From the NCBI GenBank assembly GCA_030278955.1, contig JAOANR010000005.1:30185849-30249848 (forward strand): a DNA stretch of 64,000 bases. The letters run 5' to 3'. The position numbers and the translations under genes were made by a program. Below are positions 23,412-34,837 of this stretch, in pieces; position 1 is the first letter of the stretch; each line of letters begins with the position of its first letter. Origin of the DNA: Hygrophila difformis (Eukaryota > Streptophyta > Magnoliopsida > Lamiales > Acanthaceae). The notes under the pieces are model-generated. The model was given only the letters and a program-made list of their open reading frames with translations. It had not been told where the DNA came from and did no database searches.

Positions 23412-24389
23412 TGTCTTTTCTCACATAAAAGATATTTTGAACTCATAAGTGCAGGTTCGGTTTACACTGTGTGGTTCATGATGGATAAGATTTTCCAAAT
23501 CCTTCATTCACATCAATGTCACCTCACAGCCACACTAATGAGTGTTTTAAGGAAAATAGGCATAGTAGGTTACGTGGCTAGCAGGTATTGGCATGAAACA
23601 AACCTTACTTCTACAAATAAGCAATCAAAGATCAAAGACCTAAACATCTAAGATTAATAAGAACACATGCATAAAAATAAGAACACATACATTATCTAAG
23701 GCAATAATAAGCTAACATAAAGAGAATAAAACAACAACAGAATAAACCTAGGAATAAATTCTAACAAGCCTAAAATCATCTAAAACCTAAGAACACTCAT
23801 TTGAATCACTAAGGTGTAAGAACAAGCCAAGAACCCACTAAACATGCATTTATTGAGAATGTAAGTCAACTAGGACATAATAAATGTAACCTAGTTGAAA
23901 CAAACAAACATTCTAACATTTATTGCTAAGGAAAGCATTAAATAAGTGCCAAACACTTGAAATAAAAACCCATTTCTGGATTCTTTCTTGTATTGACACT
24001 TGAAAACAACAAATAACCCTAAAACCATCATTAGCTTGACGGTAGGGTTCATTATAACTACAAAGCATTTAAAGTTTATTGTAATGGCTACACTAATGGT
24101 AGTGACAAGCTTCTATGAAATTAAACTAAGATCAAAAGCATTAAAATTACACTACAAGCATGAAAAATAAACTAACTAAACTACCTACCTAACCCTTAAG
24201 GGGTGGAGAACCTCCTGCTCCTTCTTTTTGTCTCCCAGCAATTGTCCAAATGTTAATGTTCGGATTGGAATTTTCCTTGTGTTGAGGAAAGTCAGCTTTT
24301 ATACTTCTTCTCAGAACCCTAGGCCCATCAGGGCCCATCCACAGTGCCATGCATTTCTCACGTGCTCAAAGCTGCAATTTCGAATATGG

Positions 24390-24798
24390 TTCGGTCTCCT
24401 CAAGTAGTTCGGTTTAGACCGAATTGGTGACATGAGGTCTTTCTCCTTGATCTTGAGCATGAAATGTGGTGATTCGGTCTATGGGTAGACCGAATTTGTC
24501 TTGTCTAATTGATGATGGCTCCTGCTTGGCTTCTTTGTTTTGAGGCAATTCGATCTATGCATCAATTCGGTCTAGACCGAATTGCATAATATCGAACTCC
24601 TTCTCTTCTTTTCTGCTCAGGGACTTCTTCTTTCCAAATTGCAATTCGGTCTAATGGTCAATTCGGTGTAGACCGAATTGCAACAGACCGAATTGGTTGC
24701 TCTTTCCTTCTTCAACACTTCTCTTTTTCTTCTTCTCTTCAGCAATTCGGTCTAATAAGCAATTCGGTTTAGGTCGAATTGCATATAGACCGAATTGA
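24390..24798. repeat. Palindrome array A in 3' LTR of element 1
   Basis: Perfect palindrome at 24564-24583 with flanking half-sites. On the element strand it precedes the TATA box at 24303-24297. Confidence 0.9.
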
Positions 24799-25130
24799 TC
24801 TTCAACACTTAACCAAAATTTCAATTTGTGGGATTTTCATTCTTTTTCCCATCTTTTTGATTTTCGTGGGCTATTTTATTCTATTGCCCATCTTTTCATT
24901 CCTTTTTCTTTTCTTTTTCCTTTTTTCATGTTTTTGGATTTTTCTAACACAAATGCAATTAAAATTGCATATTTTTGTGTCTTTCATTACCAGCTTATTT
25001 TTCTTACAAACTTGCATCAATCTGTTGAATTCAACTGCTTTCTCATTAAAATAAGATAGGAATACGATCAAAATGTCCGTCTCAGACACGGAAATGGATT
25101 GGAAATAATGGACAATTTTGGCCATTATCA

Positions 25131-25144
25131 ACATCCTCACATTT
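25131..25144 (-). promoter_or_regulatory. Polypurine tract before 3' LTR of element 1 (PPT3)
   Basis: AAATGTGAGGATGT on the minus strand lies immediately before the LTR start TGATAATGG, the position of the plus-strand primer. Confidence 0.75.
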
Positions 25145-26885
25145 AATACTGATCGTCCCCGAGCAGTCAGAGTCAGTGCTCCCAAGAGCATGGACTCTGC
25201 ACATTCAATCCATTTGCGTGGCTTCAAAAATTTCATTCTTGTTATATTGGGATAATACAATCAAAATTACAAGTATTAAACTCACATTCTTGATTATTCT
25301 TGATTGCAGTGTTTAATGAAATGATACTTCTCACTTGGATAGGTATACAAATCAATCATTATTGTTAATTTTTCTTGAATATATGTATAGAAAATTTCAT
25401 TGGTTTAATTCTTGAATTCAAGCATGACATGAACATCAATCAATTACAGCAGAGCCTCACATATAGTAGAATCGGAAAATTCACTCACTCTCAAAGTTGG
25501 CTTTTAGACAATACGCTCATAATAAAATTCAAATAAATTCTCCCATAAGCTTGCAATTAGACCAACCCGCCACCTACTCATTTCCTCAAATCGAGATCCC
25601 GATGTCTTATTTAAGGTTATAATGGGGCATACGGCTGTAACATTAGGTAAGGAAGGATATTATTGGGTTGAAAAAGTGACACGAATCTATTTTACCATGA
25701 CTTGGCATATTTTTATTTAAAATCTATGATCATCAATACTTCTTTCTTTCTTTTGTTTTCCTTTTCTATTGCATGGCATTAGACTTTGTCTAATTTGCTT
25801 TGTCAATTGCAATTTATTTCTGTTGAATGAATCTCAACACACATTCATTTTTTTTTGTTTTTTTTTTGAATACCGATTGATATTTTTGATGATCATAAAC
25901 TATAATGCCTTGATGGAATTGATTCGTGTACACTTGGGTTTGATTTTCTTGGTCTCTTTATAAGGCTAGGAAAATATAGTGGTTTCAAAGAAAAACTAGG
26001 CTTATAGGCTCAGAGTGGTTAATTCTAAAGGGAGAATATTTTTGGGTTTGGAATTCAAAAGAAGGCCAAAATTTTGGGTTTTTCTAAGTGCCTCGATCAT
26101 GTACTCGATTTCGGGAATATGGCATGGTCTTGAATCGGTCCCAATTGCAAGTTCTAGTGTCCTTTAATCGAATTGATTTTCACACAACAAAGAAATAATG
26201 AGTAAAAATGACTCCGCTCAGATGGACAGTTTGATCATGTCATACCCTTATTCTTAAATTTAGCATTTGAAAAATTCTTGCAAATTATTCAATCAAATTC
26301 TCAACATGAAAATTTTGTTTTTCTTCCAAGTGATCATATCATTGGATTTTTATAGCTCAAAACCTCAAAAATTTATCTCATGCATATTTTTAATTGTTTT
26401 ATCCCAATTTAATAGTTTGAAAATTTCATCCTTAGCCTAAATTCAACATGTGAATTTAGGTGACAGGTTTTATGCTTGTTTTGTGCCGGTTATTTAATTG
26501 AAAGCAGTAAAAAGATACTGTGAACATGCAAGCATGTTACAGCTTTGTTTTTGGCGTGACAGTCACTTATTCATCTTGGACTGTCACACATCTTTTCAAA
26601 AATATTTTTGAGAATTCAAGACGAAATTCTCTTTTGAAAAGCAGTAAATACATCAGTTACAAAATTACAGCCTCCAACAACCACTTCTAGTGGTTTCAAG
26701 GTTCGTCTTAAAGCTACGACCTTACTTACAGAAACCCATTAATACATTAGTTACAGGAGATGCTATACACTTGGATAGAGTTTTCACAAGGAGCATTTCA
26801 AAAAGATCTCCTAAAGTAGCTTTCAGTTTTCATTGCTCAAAAATGACTCTATACAGCTGAGTCTGTCTTCCACATCCTTCTTCCC
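25145..26885 (-). other. Noncoding 3' region of element 1 after the F-box gene
   Basis: No coding domain found on either strand. It should contain the F-box 3' UTR. The corresponding part of element 2 lies beyond the window. Confidence 0.5.
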
Positions 26886-29062
26886 TTATCCTTGGAAGAA
26901 AATCCTGCTCCAGTGGACAAAGTTTGTCAGGCTGCAGGGCAAGCAATAATCACCCTCGTCATCCTGATTCTCCAGCACTTTCTGGCAGTAGATCCTGGGT
27001 CCTTGGAATATGAACAGGTCAGGGGTCTTCAGACTTTCCATCAGCCATGCAAAGACGTTGTTGCCGACGTATGCCATGACCGATTCGTCCGTCACCATCC
27101 TGTTGATCATTGCTATTCCCTAGTCCACCTGTTCTTTCTCCAGCTTGCTAAGCAGCATGAATCCTCTGACAAATATTGATGCCTTATGATTGTCATCAAT
27201 CCCTGGCTTCAGCAGTTCACAGGCCCTTTCCTCATTGCCTGCTCCGAATGCTTGCATGGCTGGCACGAACTGGAGGTAGTAGTTGCCTGCGTCGACACAC
27301 TTCTGCATGAGTTCCTCCTTTTCCGCCTCGATTCCTATTTCCCACATCTTAACGATTGTGGTTTCCAGTTCGCACCTCTTGTACACAATGGGGAGATCCC
27401 CAGCTTCCTTGAACTTCTTGCACACCCTTCTGGCAGCGAAAACCTTTTTGAGGTCATCCTCTCCTATGCGGGAGAGGATTTCTCCCAAAAGTTCCATGGG
27501 TAGGTCCAGTAGTTCGAGCCTGTCCTGTTCTAGAGCTGGCCCTGGCAGGATGATGTCCCTGGCGAAGAGGAATTGAAACTATTTTTAACAAAATTTTGAT
27601 AAACATATTCAAATTGGAAAATCAACATCCTCACATTTTGAGATGTGCTCTAAATGTGAGTTAATTGGTTTTACTTGAATTTATTGAGCTATACCACATA
27701 TTAAAAGATAGGGAGTTAGGTTATAGAATCTAACTGTTATTGCAACTAAAAAGTGAAGGAAATAAGAGAAGTAAGGGTCTTGGACCCTTACCAATTTTTC
27801 TTAGACTAAAATTAGTCTAAAGATTTTTGAATGGTCAAAGGACCAAAAGAAAGATTTTTATAGGCTGTTGAGCCTATAAAAGAAATGTATATATTTTTTA
27901 TCACTATAAGAGTAATCAAAAGCATATAAAAAGGGAAGAAGGATATTTAATACTGAAGAATTCAATACATAAGAAGAGTTATGCAATTACTAGGACAATG
28001 TGATGGGCTAAGAGAAAAGAATGAATGAAAAATAGAAGCAAACATACACATGCAAAAATGTCATTTTTGGATTTTATGGAAAGTGTTGACTTGTTTATTT
28101 AATGAAGTTGAGGGTGTGAGTGGTCCCCCATTTGAGTTTTTGTTTTGGGAAATGGGTATTAATGGGTGAGCAAAGTTGCTACCCTTGTTTATTCCCCACA
28201 TATCCCAACCATAAACATGTCAAACCACTTGAACAAAAATCTGCCAACTATTGTCTTTTTAGACAAAAGTGCCATGCCAATAGTGTTTGGAAAATACTTG
28301 TTGGAAAAATTTTGGCATGGTTTCCTCTGCAATACCATGTTTCGAGTATATGCAAACATCAACTTTTTCAGTTGAGTTTGCAAGTGGTAGTAACAGGTAC
28401 CCCATGGGAGCATTTATTAAGAGGGATGCATAATACAGTACATGCAAACTACAAAACAACATATGAGAATAGTCCATTCATAACCCAGTGTCATGCAAAA
28501 CTTTGCCAATAAATCATGCTTCAAAAACATAGATTCGGCAACATCATCAACATGCATATCCAACAACATTATCAAATAACCAGTAAAATAACACAGTGAT
28601 TTCAGGGGAAAAATAAACCATTGTGTTTTCCCATTTTCATATTTGCAGAGAACAAACAAACAACACAGGAACAACACAGGATATGCAAAATTAAAATAAT
28701 GGCAACAAGTATTCACAATATCAACAAAGATCAGATTTTTGTGGGTTTTGAAGCCCAAAATTTTCAAAAAGGAGCATCCCTACACCACAGAAAACTCGAA
28801 CAACAACAATGGCTGTTCGAACTCAAGGACGGAAAACCCTAGTTCGCACTACCCTGTCTTATCCTATTTCCGACCACACCCAAACCATTCCGGCTACTTC
28901 CCGACCACGCCTAACACGAAAACATGCCTCATTCCCCTCCCCATTACCGATTTCACAAAAACAGGGAAAAACCAAAACTGAAATCGCGAAAATGGGAGTG
29001 CGAAATCGAAAACAGGGCACTTACCCGATACTCTCATTGGGATTAGATGAAGAAGACGCCAT
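26886..29062 (-). pseudogene. F-box protein gene carried by element 1 (two exons, one in-frame stop)
   Basis: F-box proteins bind SKP1 and select substrates for an SCF ubiquitin ligase. Exon 1 is 29062-29025 (ATG, begins MASSSSNP), with donor GG|GTAAGTG; the intron is 29024-27559; the acceptor TTCGCCAG opens exon 2 (27558-26886). The phase fits: GG from exon 1 plus G from exon 2 makes one Gly codon. The F-box starts at LDLPMELLGEILSRI, with VFAARRVCKKFKEAG after it. Downstream, KCVDAGNYYLQ and ACELLKPGID resemble the Sel1-like part of Arabidopsis At1g67623/At2g35280-type F-box proteins, and CLPCSL lies near the C-terminus. The predicted product is 236 codons, with TAG at codon 159 (27122-27120); the frame continues beyond it. 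It lies in sense orientation between integrase and 3' LTR. The family call is good; the substrate is unknown. Confidence 0.82.
27625..27638 (-). promoter_or_regulatory. PPT-like motif inside the F-box intron (PPT2, element 1)
   Basis: AAATGTGAGGATGT followed by TGAT, identical to the true PPT. It overlaps the right arm of a small hairpin (CTCACATTT and AAATGTGAG). The same motif is conserved in element 2 at 63786. Confidence 0.6.
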
Positions 29063-29198
29063 TCTTAAGCACTTTAGTCGGAGTAAAACGTGGGTAGGAG
29101 CTTTGGTTTCGTGAGGAAGACAAAGTTCGCGAGAGAGGATTCGGGGAAATATCGAAGTGAGGAGGGTGAAAGTGAGGGAAAAGAGGGGGAAAAGGGAA

Positions 29199-29204
29199 TA
29201 TATA
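29199..29204 (-). promoter_or_regulatory. TATA box of the F-box gene, element 1
   Basis: TATATA in CCTTATATATTCCC, 137 bp before the ATG, followed by a C/T-rich leader typical of plant 5' UTRs. Spacing and sequence are conserved in element 2 (62216-62221). Confidence 0.6.
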
Positions 29205-29222
29205 AGGTTAGGAAAGTGGGCT

Positions 29223-29827
29223 AATTCGGTCTATTGGAGACCGAACAATCAATTCGGTGTAGACCGAATTGATTGTGGTTTCCAAGTGTTTGTGAGAGAT
29301 TCGGTCTCTTAGGCCAATTCGGTCTAGACCGAATTGGCATAGAGACCGAATTGCAAGGGGAAACAAACACACACTTGCTGCAATGTGGACTTTTGAAGTC
29401 AATTCGGTCTAGACCGAATTGGTCTAGAGACCGAATTACAGCAAGAAGACCGAATCTGGTTACTTAGGAAAAACTAATGGGGGATGCTTTTGCGAGGCAA
29501 TTCGGTCTATATGGGCAATTCGGTCTAAACCGAATTGCCTTATAGATCGAATTGCTCACTTGCAAGAATAAAATTAAGAAATCAAAAGGCCTTATGTAAG
29601 TCTATTCGATCTATTCAGAATCAATTCGGTCTAGACCGACTTGCTATAGACCGAATTGCTACCTGTCCAAATTTACACAAGGATGGGGTATGTGTCTTGG
29701 GAAGCCAATTCGGTCTCTTAGGCCAATTCGGTCTAGACCGAATTTGCTTGGAGATCGAATTGGTTAAACTTCCCAAGGCACACCTCCATTGTGATCTGTT
29801 TCAAATAATTTGATGTAGACCGAATTA
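29223..29827. repeat. Palindrome array C upstream of the F-box gene, element 1
   Basis: Perfect AATTCGGTCTAGACCGAATT at 29316-29335 and 29401-29420, with many half-sites and one-mismatch palindromes. On the element strand it ends about 20 bp before the F-box TATA box. Confidence 0.9.
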
Positions 29828-30074
29828 GTTTGAGATACAAAGAAGATCACAATCAACACTTAGAAAGATTTTGAGAATTTTCAAAATTTCAAATTTTCTG
29901 AAATTATAGATTTTCTTAAGAAAAAGCATACCGAAAACACACATTTAAACAGAAGTATTACTCTATTATAAATTGCTTGCATAAATTAGGTTGGATTAAC
30001 ACCCTCATTTTATGGATTTATTCCGGATTTTAAATTTCTCTAAATTCCGAAATTACTTTCCATTAAATGTAGCA

Positions 30075-30131
30075 TTAATCCAACTGGGAACCTGGTTTTT
30101 GGAGCTTTATCCTTCTTTTTGTTGGTTCCAT
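30075..30131 (-). CDS. Short conserved ORF after a splice-acceptor-like site, element 1
   Basis: Eighteen codons starting MEPTKRRIKLQ, directly after TTACCTTGCAG|GAATTC. Start, stop and acceptor are the same in element 2. It stands where Athila elements have an env-like ORF expressed from a spliced RNA; it may be the stub of that ORF. No membrane segment is visible. Whether it is translated is unknown. Confidence 0.3.
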   Translation of the reverse strand: MEPTKRRIKLQKPGSQLD

Positions 30132-30183
30132 GAATTCCTGCAAGGTAAACATAAGAAAATTATTAAATTTTCTCCAAATATCA

Positions 30184-30197
30184 ACATCCTCACATTT
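30184..30197 (-). promoter_or_regulatory. PPT-like motif after pol (PPT1, element 1)
   Basis: AAATGTGAGGATGT then TGATATTTGG. It forms the end of a hairpin with arms ACATTTAGAGT and ACTCTAAATGTG, conserved in element 2 (50081-50094). Confidence 0.6.
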
Positions 30198-30293
30198 AGA
30201 GTCTTAGTACTCTAAATGTTTAGTTGATTTTTGGATACTTATCGTTCGAGACGAATAAATATGTAATAAATAATTATATAGATATATATATAT

Positions 30294-31745
30294 TTATTGA
30301 GCATAGGCCGGCTCTGATGTCATTTGGACTTCTTTTTCGGGGTCGAGCTGCCCTAGATACTCCTTCAATCTGTGTCCATTCACCACCAGCTCTCCTTTGT
30401 CAGTTTGAATCCCGACAGCTCCACTTTCAAACACGTGCACCACTTCGTATGGCCCTTCCCATCTGGATTTAAGCTTTCCGGGGAACAGCTTTAACCTAGA
30501 ATTGAATAACAAGACATTCTGGCCAACATAGAAGTGTTTAGACTTTATACGACGATCGTGTAACTTCTGGGTCCGCTCTTTGTAAATCCTCGAGCTTTCA
30601 TAAGCTTGCGCACGTATTTCCTCAATTTCATTGAGGTCCAACTTGCGCTTACTCTGAGCAACTCGTGGGTCAAAATTAAGCGTTTTTACGGCCCAGTAAG
30701 CCTTTTGCTCTAGTTCTACAGGCAAATAACAGGCTTTTCGAAAGACAAGCCTGTATGGGGACATCCCAATGGGAGTCTTGAATGCAGTGCGGTATGCCCA
30801 TAGAGCATCATTGAGTTTACGTGACCAGTCCTTGCGGGTTATCCCTACAGTGGCTTCGAGTATGTGTTTGATTTCGCGGTTAGATATGTCGACTTGGCCA
30901 CTGGTTTGGGGATGATAAGGCATGCCGATCTTGTGTAGAATCCCACTTCTGCTCATGAGATTTGCAAAAGCTTTGTTGACAAAGTGGGTTCCTCCATCAG
31001 ATATGATTACCCTAGGTACACCAAATCTATTGAAAATGTTAATTTTCAAAAATTTGATGACTTGGTGACCATCGTTGGTTGGCAGCGCAACCACCTCGAC
31101 CCACCTGGACACGTAATCGACAGCTACCAAGATGTAGTGATTCCCATCAGACGTCGGGAATGGTCCCATGAAGTCAATACCCCATACATCGAAAATCTCA
31201 AGGATGAGAATTCCTTTTTGCGGCATTTCATCCCTCTTGGAGATATTCCCTAATCTTTGGCATCTGTCGCAAGCCTTAACAAACGCCTTGCAATCCTCGT
31301 AAATGGTAGGCCAATAGAAACCACACTCGAGCACCTTGTGAGCTGTTCGAGTGGGGCCATGGTGACCTCCATATTCCAATTCATGACATTTTTTAGCGAT
31401 TTGATAAGCCTCGTGCTCAGTTACACAACGTCTAATAATCAAATCTGCACAATGCTTAAAGAGATAAGGATCTTCCCAGAAGTAGTTAACTACATCTTGG
31501 TTGAACCTTGCTTTTTGTTTCTTGCTCTGGAATGGTGGGGTTATTCCACATGTTAAAAATTTAGCAATGTCGGAAAACCATGGACAAGCTTGATCATGAA
31601 GGTGCAAGGCAAACAGTTGCTCGTCCGGAAAATTTTCATTGACGGCTATCTCATTTTTATCATTTTCTATTCGAGACAAATGGTCAGCAGCACCATTGTC
31701 TCTGCCTTTTCTATCTTTTATTATGATGTCAAATTCCTGCAACAA
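30294..31745 (-). pseudogene. pol: RNase H end and integrase of element 1 pol
   Basis: 483 codons open to the natural stop (ending MTSEPAYAQ). The integrase would insert the cDNA into chromosomes. The zinc-binding region has [13 protein letters not shown] and KACDRCQ. The core has the first catalytic Asp in GIDFMGPFP and the second in IISDGGTHF. The position of the third, Glu in element 2 ([11 protein letters not shown]), is Asp here (codon 30890-30888), which should abolish or weaken catalysis. [15 protein letters not shown] and the C-terminal [14 protein letters not shown] region follow. No chromodomain, as expected for Athila. The frame is separated from the preceding RNase H by a TAA. Confidence 0.85.
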
Positions 31746-31778
31746 AAGTACCCACCTGATTAATCGAGGTTTGGCGTC

Positions 31779-32321
31779 TTATTTGCTGAACAAGTATCTC
31801 AGTGCAGAGTGATCGGTGTATACTATGGTTTTCGTACCAATGAGGTATTGTCTGAATTTATCAAACGCTAAAACCACAGCATACATCTCTTTCTCCGTGG
31901 CGGTGTAGTTGACTTGGGCTTCAGTCCGGGCATGGCTGGCGTAATGAATCCCGCAGTGCCTTCCTTCCTTGTGTTGCCCAAGGACTGCACCCACGGCGAG
32001 ATCACTTGCATCGGACATGACCTCGAAAGGCATTGACCAATTGGGTGGTTGCACTATTGGAGCAGAAATCAACATCTTCTTGAGCGTGTCAAAGGCTTGA
32101 ACACACGCTTCACTTATTACGAAAGAATTTTCTTTACAAAGCAAATTAGTGAGCGGCTTGGCAATTTTAGAAAAGTCTTTAATGAATATCCGGTAAAAAC
32201 CGGCATGCCGTAAGAAACTCCTAATTGCTTTTATTGAGTTTGGTAATGGAAGGTTGGATATGACTGAGACTTTGGCCCTATCGACTTCGATGCCTGCGCG
32301 CGAGATGCGGTGACCCAACAC
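31779..32321 (-). pseudogene. pol: RT thumb/connection and RNase H of element 1 pol
   Basis: 180 codons. It carries [29 protein letters not shown], then RNase H with [24 protein letters not shown] and YTDHSALRYLFSK. It is bounded upstream by TGA where element 2 has Gly (near 32324) and downstream by TAA where element 2 has Gln (near 31777). Both are single-base nonsense changes relative to element 2. Confidence 0.85.
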
Positions 32322-32324
32322 TAT

Positions 32325-32849
32325 TCATTCGGTAACCATGAAATGGCACTTCTCCCAGTTTAAAACTAGGTTAGTGTCCTCGCATCTATTTAAAATTTTT
32401 GCAAGATTTGTCAAACATTCGTCAAAAGTATCTCCATACACAGAGAAGTCATCCATGAAAACTTCAATGCATTTTTCGATAAATTCTGAGAAGATAGACA
32501 TCATGCATCGCTGAAAAGTGGCAGGCGCATTGCAAAGTCCAAAAGGCATGCTCCTGTACGCAAAAGTTCCATATGGGCACGTGAAAGTGGTCTTATCATG
32601 ATCTTCACTAGCTATTACAATCTGATTGTAACCAGAGTACCCATCCAAAAAACAGTAGTACTCCCTCCCGGCCAACCTCTCCAGCATCTGATCAATGAAT
32701 GGCAATGGAAAATGGTCCTTCCGCGTAGCGGTGTTAAGCTTCCGGTAGTCGATGCAGACTCTCCAACCGGTTACTGGACGTGTCGCCACTTTTTCTCCTT
32801 GCTCATTAGTCGTTATGCACATCCCCCCACGCTTAGGTACTACCTGCAC
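32325..32849 (-). pseudogene. pol: Reverse transcriptase core of element 1 pol
   Basis: 174 codons. It includes [43 protein letters not shown] and the catalytic [10 protein letters not shown], all typical of the Athila/Tat branch. The Trp seen in element 2 at [10 protein letters not shown] is Gly here. A one-base deletion near 32872 (GCAATGGG against GCAAATGGG) puts this out of frame with the protease part. Confidence 0.88.
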
Positions 32850-34837
32850 TAGGCTAACCCATTGCTGTCAGATATAGGATAGATGGTACCAACATCTAAG
32901 AGCTTGATAACTTCTTTCCTTACCACTTCTTGCATATGGGGGTTCAGACGCCTTTGTGGTTGCCTAGAAGGCTTGTACTCCTCTTCCATTAAAATTCTGT
33001 GCATGCAAACAGAGGGGCTTATTCCTTTTATATCAGAAATGGTCCATCCAATTGCATGTACATATTTCTTTACAAACAGAGGGGCTTTTTCTTGTTCTTG
33101 TGTCAGCTTGGCTGACACAATTACCGGTAATCTTTTATGTTCAGCGAGAAAAACGTATTTAAGATGATCCGGAAGTATTTTAAGTTCAAGCTCTGGCGGA
33201 CATTCAACGGAAGGTAGTAATTTGCGAGAAATGGTTGGGGATGAGAGATCAGATTTACCTTCAGGACCCTGTGTCAGTACAGGGTCAACTTCCTCTTCCG
33301 TGGTGCTCTCCTCCTCTTCCGGAGTAAACTCAACACTGTCGAATTCTTCAAGATCCCCAGTGACAGGGTCCTCGAAGTGGACAACATTGCAGCTTCTTTG
33401 TTGCTCAGCACCTCCAGGCGTCAGTACCTGTTTTGAAACTTTGTCCGTCATCACAGTCATAGAGTCTATGCTCTCGTCCTCACACCTAATTTCTTTTACA
33501 TCAAACATGGAACAAGATCCCTCATTCGGGAATTTTTGCAGCTCCTCCATGTCAAAAGAGATTTCTCGATTGTGCACCCTCAATGTGACTCTTCCAGATG
33601 TGGCATCAATCAGTGCACCGCCAGTGGCCAAAAATGGGCGTCCCAGGATAAGTGGCATTTCAGAGTCCTCTTCATTGTCAAGGATGATGAAGTCAACCGG
33701 GAAAAGAACTTGGCCTGTTTTGACTACCACATCCTTGAGGATTCCTACGGGCTTAGTGATTGATCTGTCTGCCAGTTGCATTTTCATCTTGACCGGTTCA
33801 ATCTCTACGAGCCTTAGGCGAATTGCCATGGCTAGAGGCATCACGTTGATGCTGGATCCCAGATCACATAACCCCATGCTCACTTTGGCCTTTCCAATCT
33901 GTACTGGTAGCGTGCAGCACCCAGGGTCCTCTTTCTTTTCGGGTAGCTTCCTTTGAACTATGGCACTGCATGTGCTGTTGAGAATGATCACCTCCTCCTG
34001 CTCTACCTGTCTTTTCCCTGAAATCAATTCTTTCAAGAACTTAGCATAGGTGGGCATTTCTGAAATCATTTCCATGAGAGGAATGGTTATCTCTACAGAC
34101 TTTAACCGTTCTAGAAATTTCTTGAATTTAAGGTAATGTTCCTTATTTTTAAGACGTGCAGGGTACGGCACCCTTGGCATGTACTTATTATTTTCAATTT
34201 TTGGTGGTAAAGAGAAGGAAGTTGTACCTTCACCCATACCCTTTTCAGCTTCATTTGCAGCTTCAGCCTGCGGATTAGCTGTATCTGATTTATCCTTTAC
34301 CAGCTCAACACTTTCATCTCTTTCAACCTTTTCCTTTTCCTTTTCCACCTCCAATGAAACCTTTACTTTCATAGCTTTCTTCTTTGCAGATCCAACATTT
34401 CCCTTCAGAGTCTTGCCACCCCGCAATGTGATTGCCTTGCATTGCGGGTTGGCTTCAGTGCTGCTTGGCAGTGTTCCTTTCCCTCTGTTCTGCAATTCCT
34501 GAGCCAACTGGGTGACCTGCGTCTCCAAATTTTTGATTGATGACTGCAACTGCTGGTTTATCTCCCTTTGATTGGAAATAAACTCAGTCATCAAATTCTC
34601 CAGGCGAGATGGTGGCTTTTGTTTGTATTGCTGATTCTGATCAGGTTGGGCTTGGAAGTTTTGGAAATTTTGGCCTTGGTTTGGGTTGGGCCTCTGTTGG
34701 ATATGGGGTTGAAAGTTTTGGTTCTGATTCTGGAAGTTCTGAACTCTCTGCTGAACGAATCCTTGATTCTGAGGCCTGAAGTTCTGCTGAAGGTTCTGGT
34801 TTGCGAACTGGTTAGGCTGGTTTGGCTGTGTCAACAA
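32849..34837 (-). pseudogene. gag C-terminal region, protease and start of RT, element 1
   Basis: The frame is open from about 35060. It begins with a zinc-knuckle-like CGLCQGPHPTDTC (about 34945-34985), then a Gln/Asn-rich linker, a Lys/Glu-rich stretch (KVKVSLEVEKEKEKVERDE), and an aspartic protease of the Athila type with LCDLGSSINVMP as active site and LILGRPFLATGGALID. An acidic segment follows, then the N-terminus of RT ([20 protein letters not shown]). It ends at the frameshift near 32872. Gag and pol parts seem to share one frame here. Confidence 0.85.

Larger units (their letters stand above)
20216..25130 (-). repeat. 3' LTR of element 1
   Basis: + strand boundaries TGAAACTTTTG and GGCCATTATCA. 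It contains palindrome arrays at 22816-23411 and 24390-24798, TTTTATA (minus-strand TATA) at 24297-24303, and a fossil PBS-like string at 20363-20390. A long run of AAAGCA/GCTTTC-type repeats lies at 20760-20900 and 21310-21360. Confidence 0.9.

Noticed and set aside
24779..25059. Hydrophobic, Phe/Leu-rich open frames resembling membrane proteins (also near 41024-41256)
   Set aside because: They come from a T-rich strand of the Athila LTR and appear in each LTR copy; no conserved start or frame.
29223..29827. Palindrome arrays as a CRISPR array
   Set aside because: Repeats are 7-20 bp, palindromic and irregularly spaced in both orientations, and the DNA is from a plant nucleus. No cas genes.
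34179..34502. Ser/Phe-rich frames opposite gag-pol of both Athila elements
   Set aside because: They are antisense shadows of the Gln/Asn- and Lys/Glu-rich coding strand.
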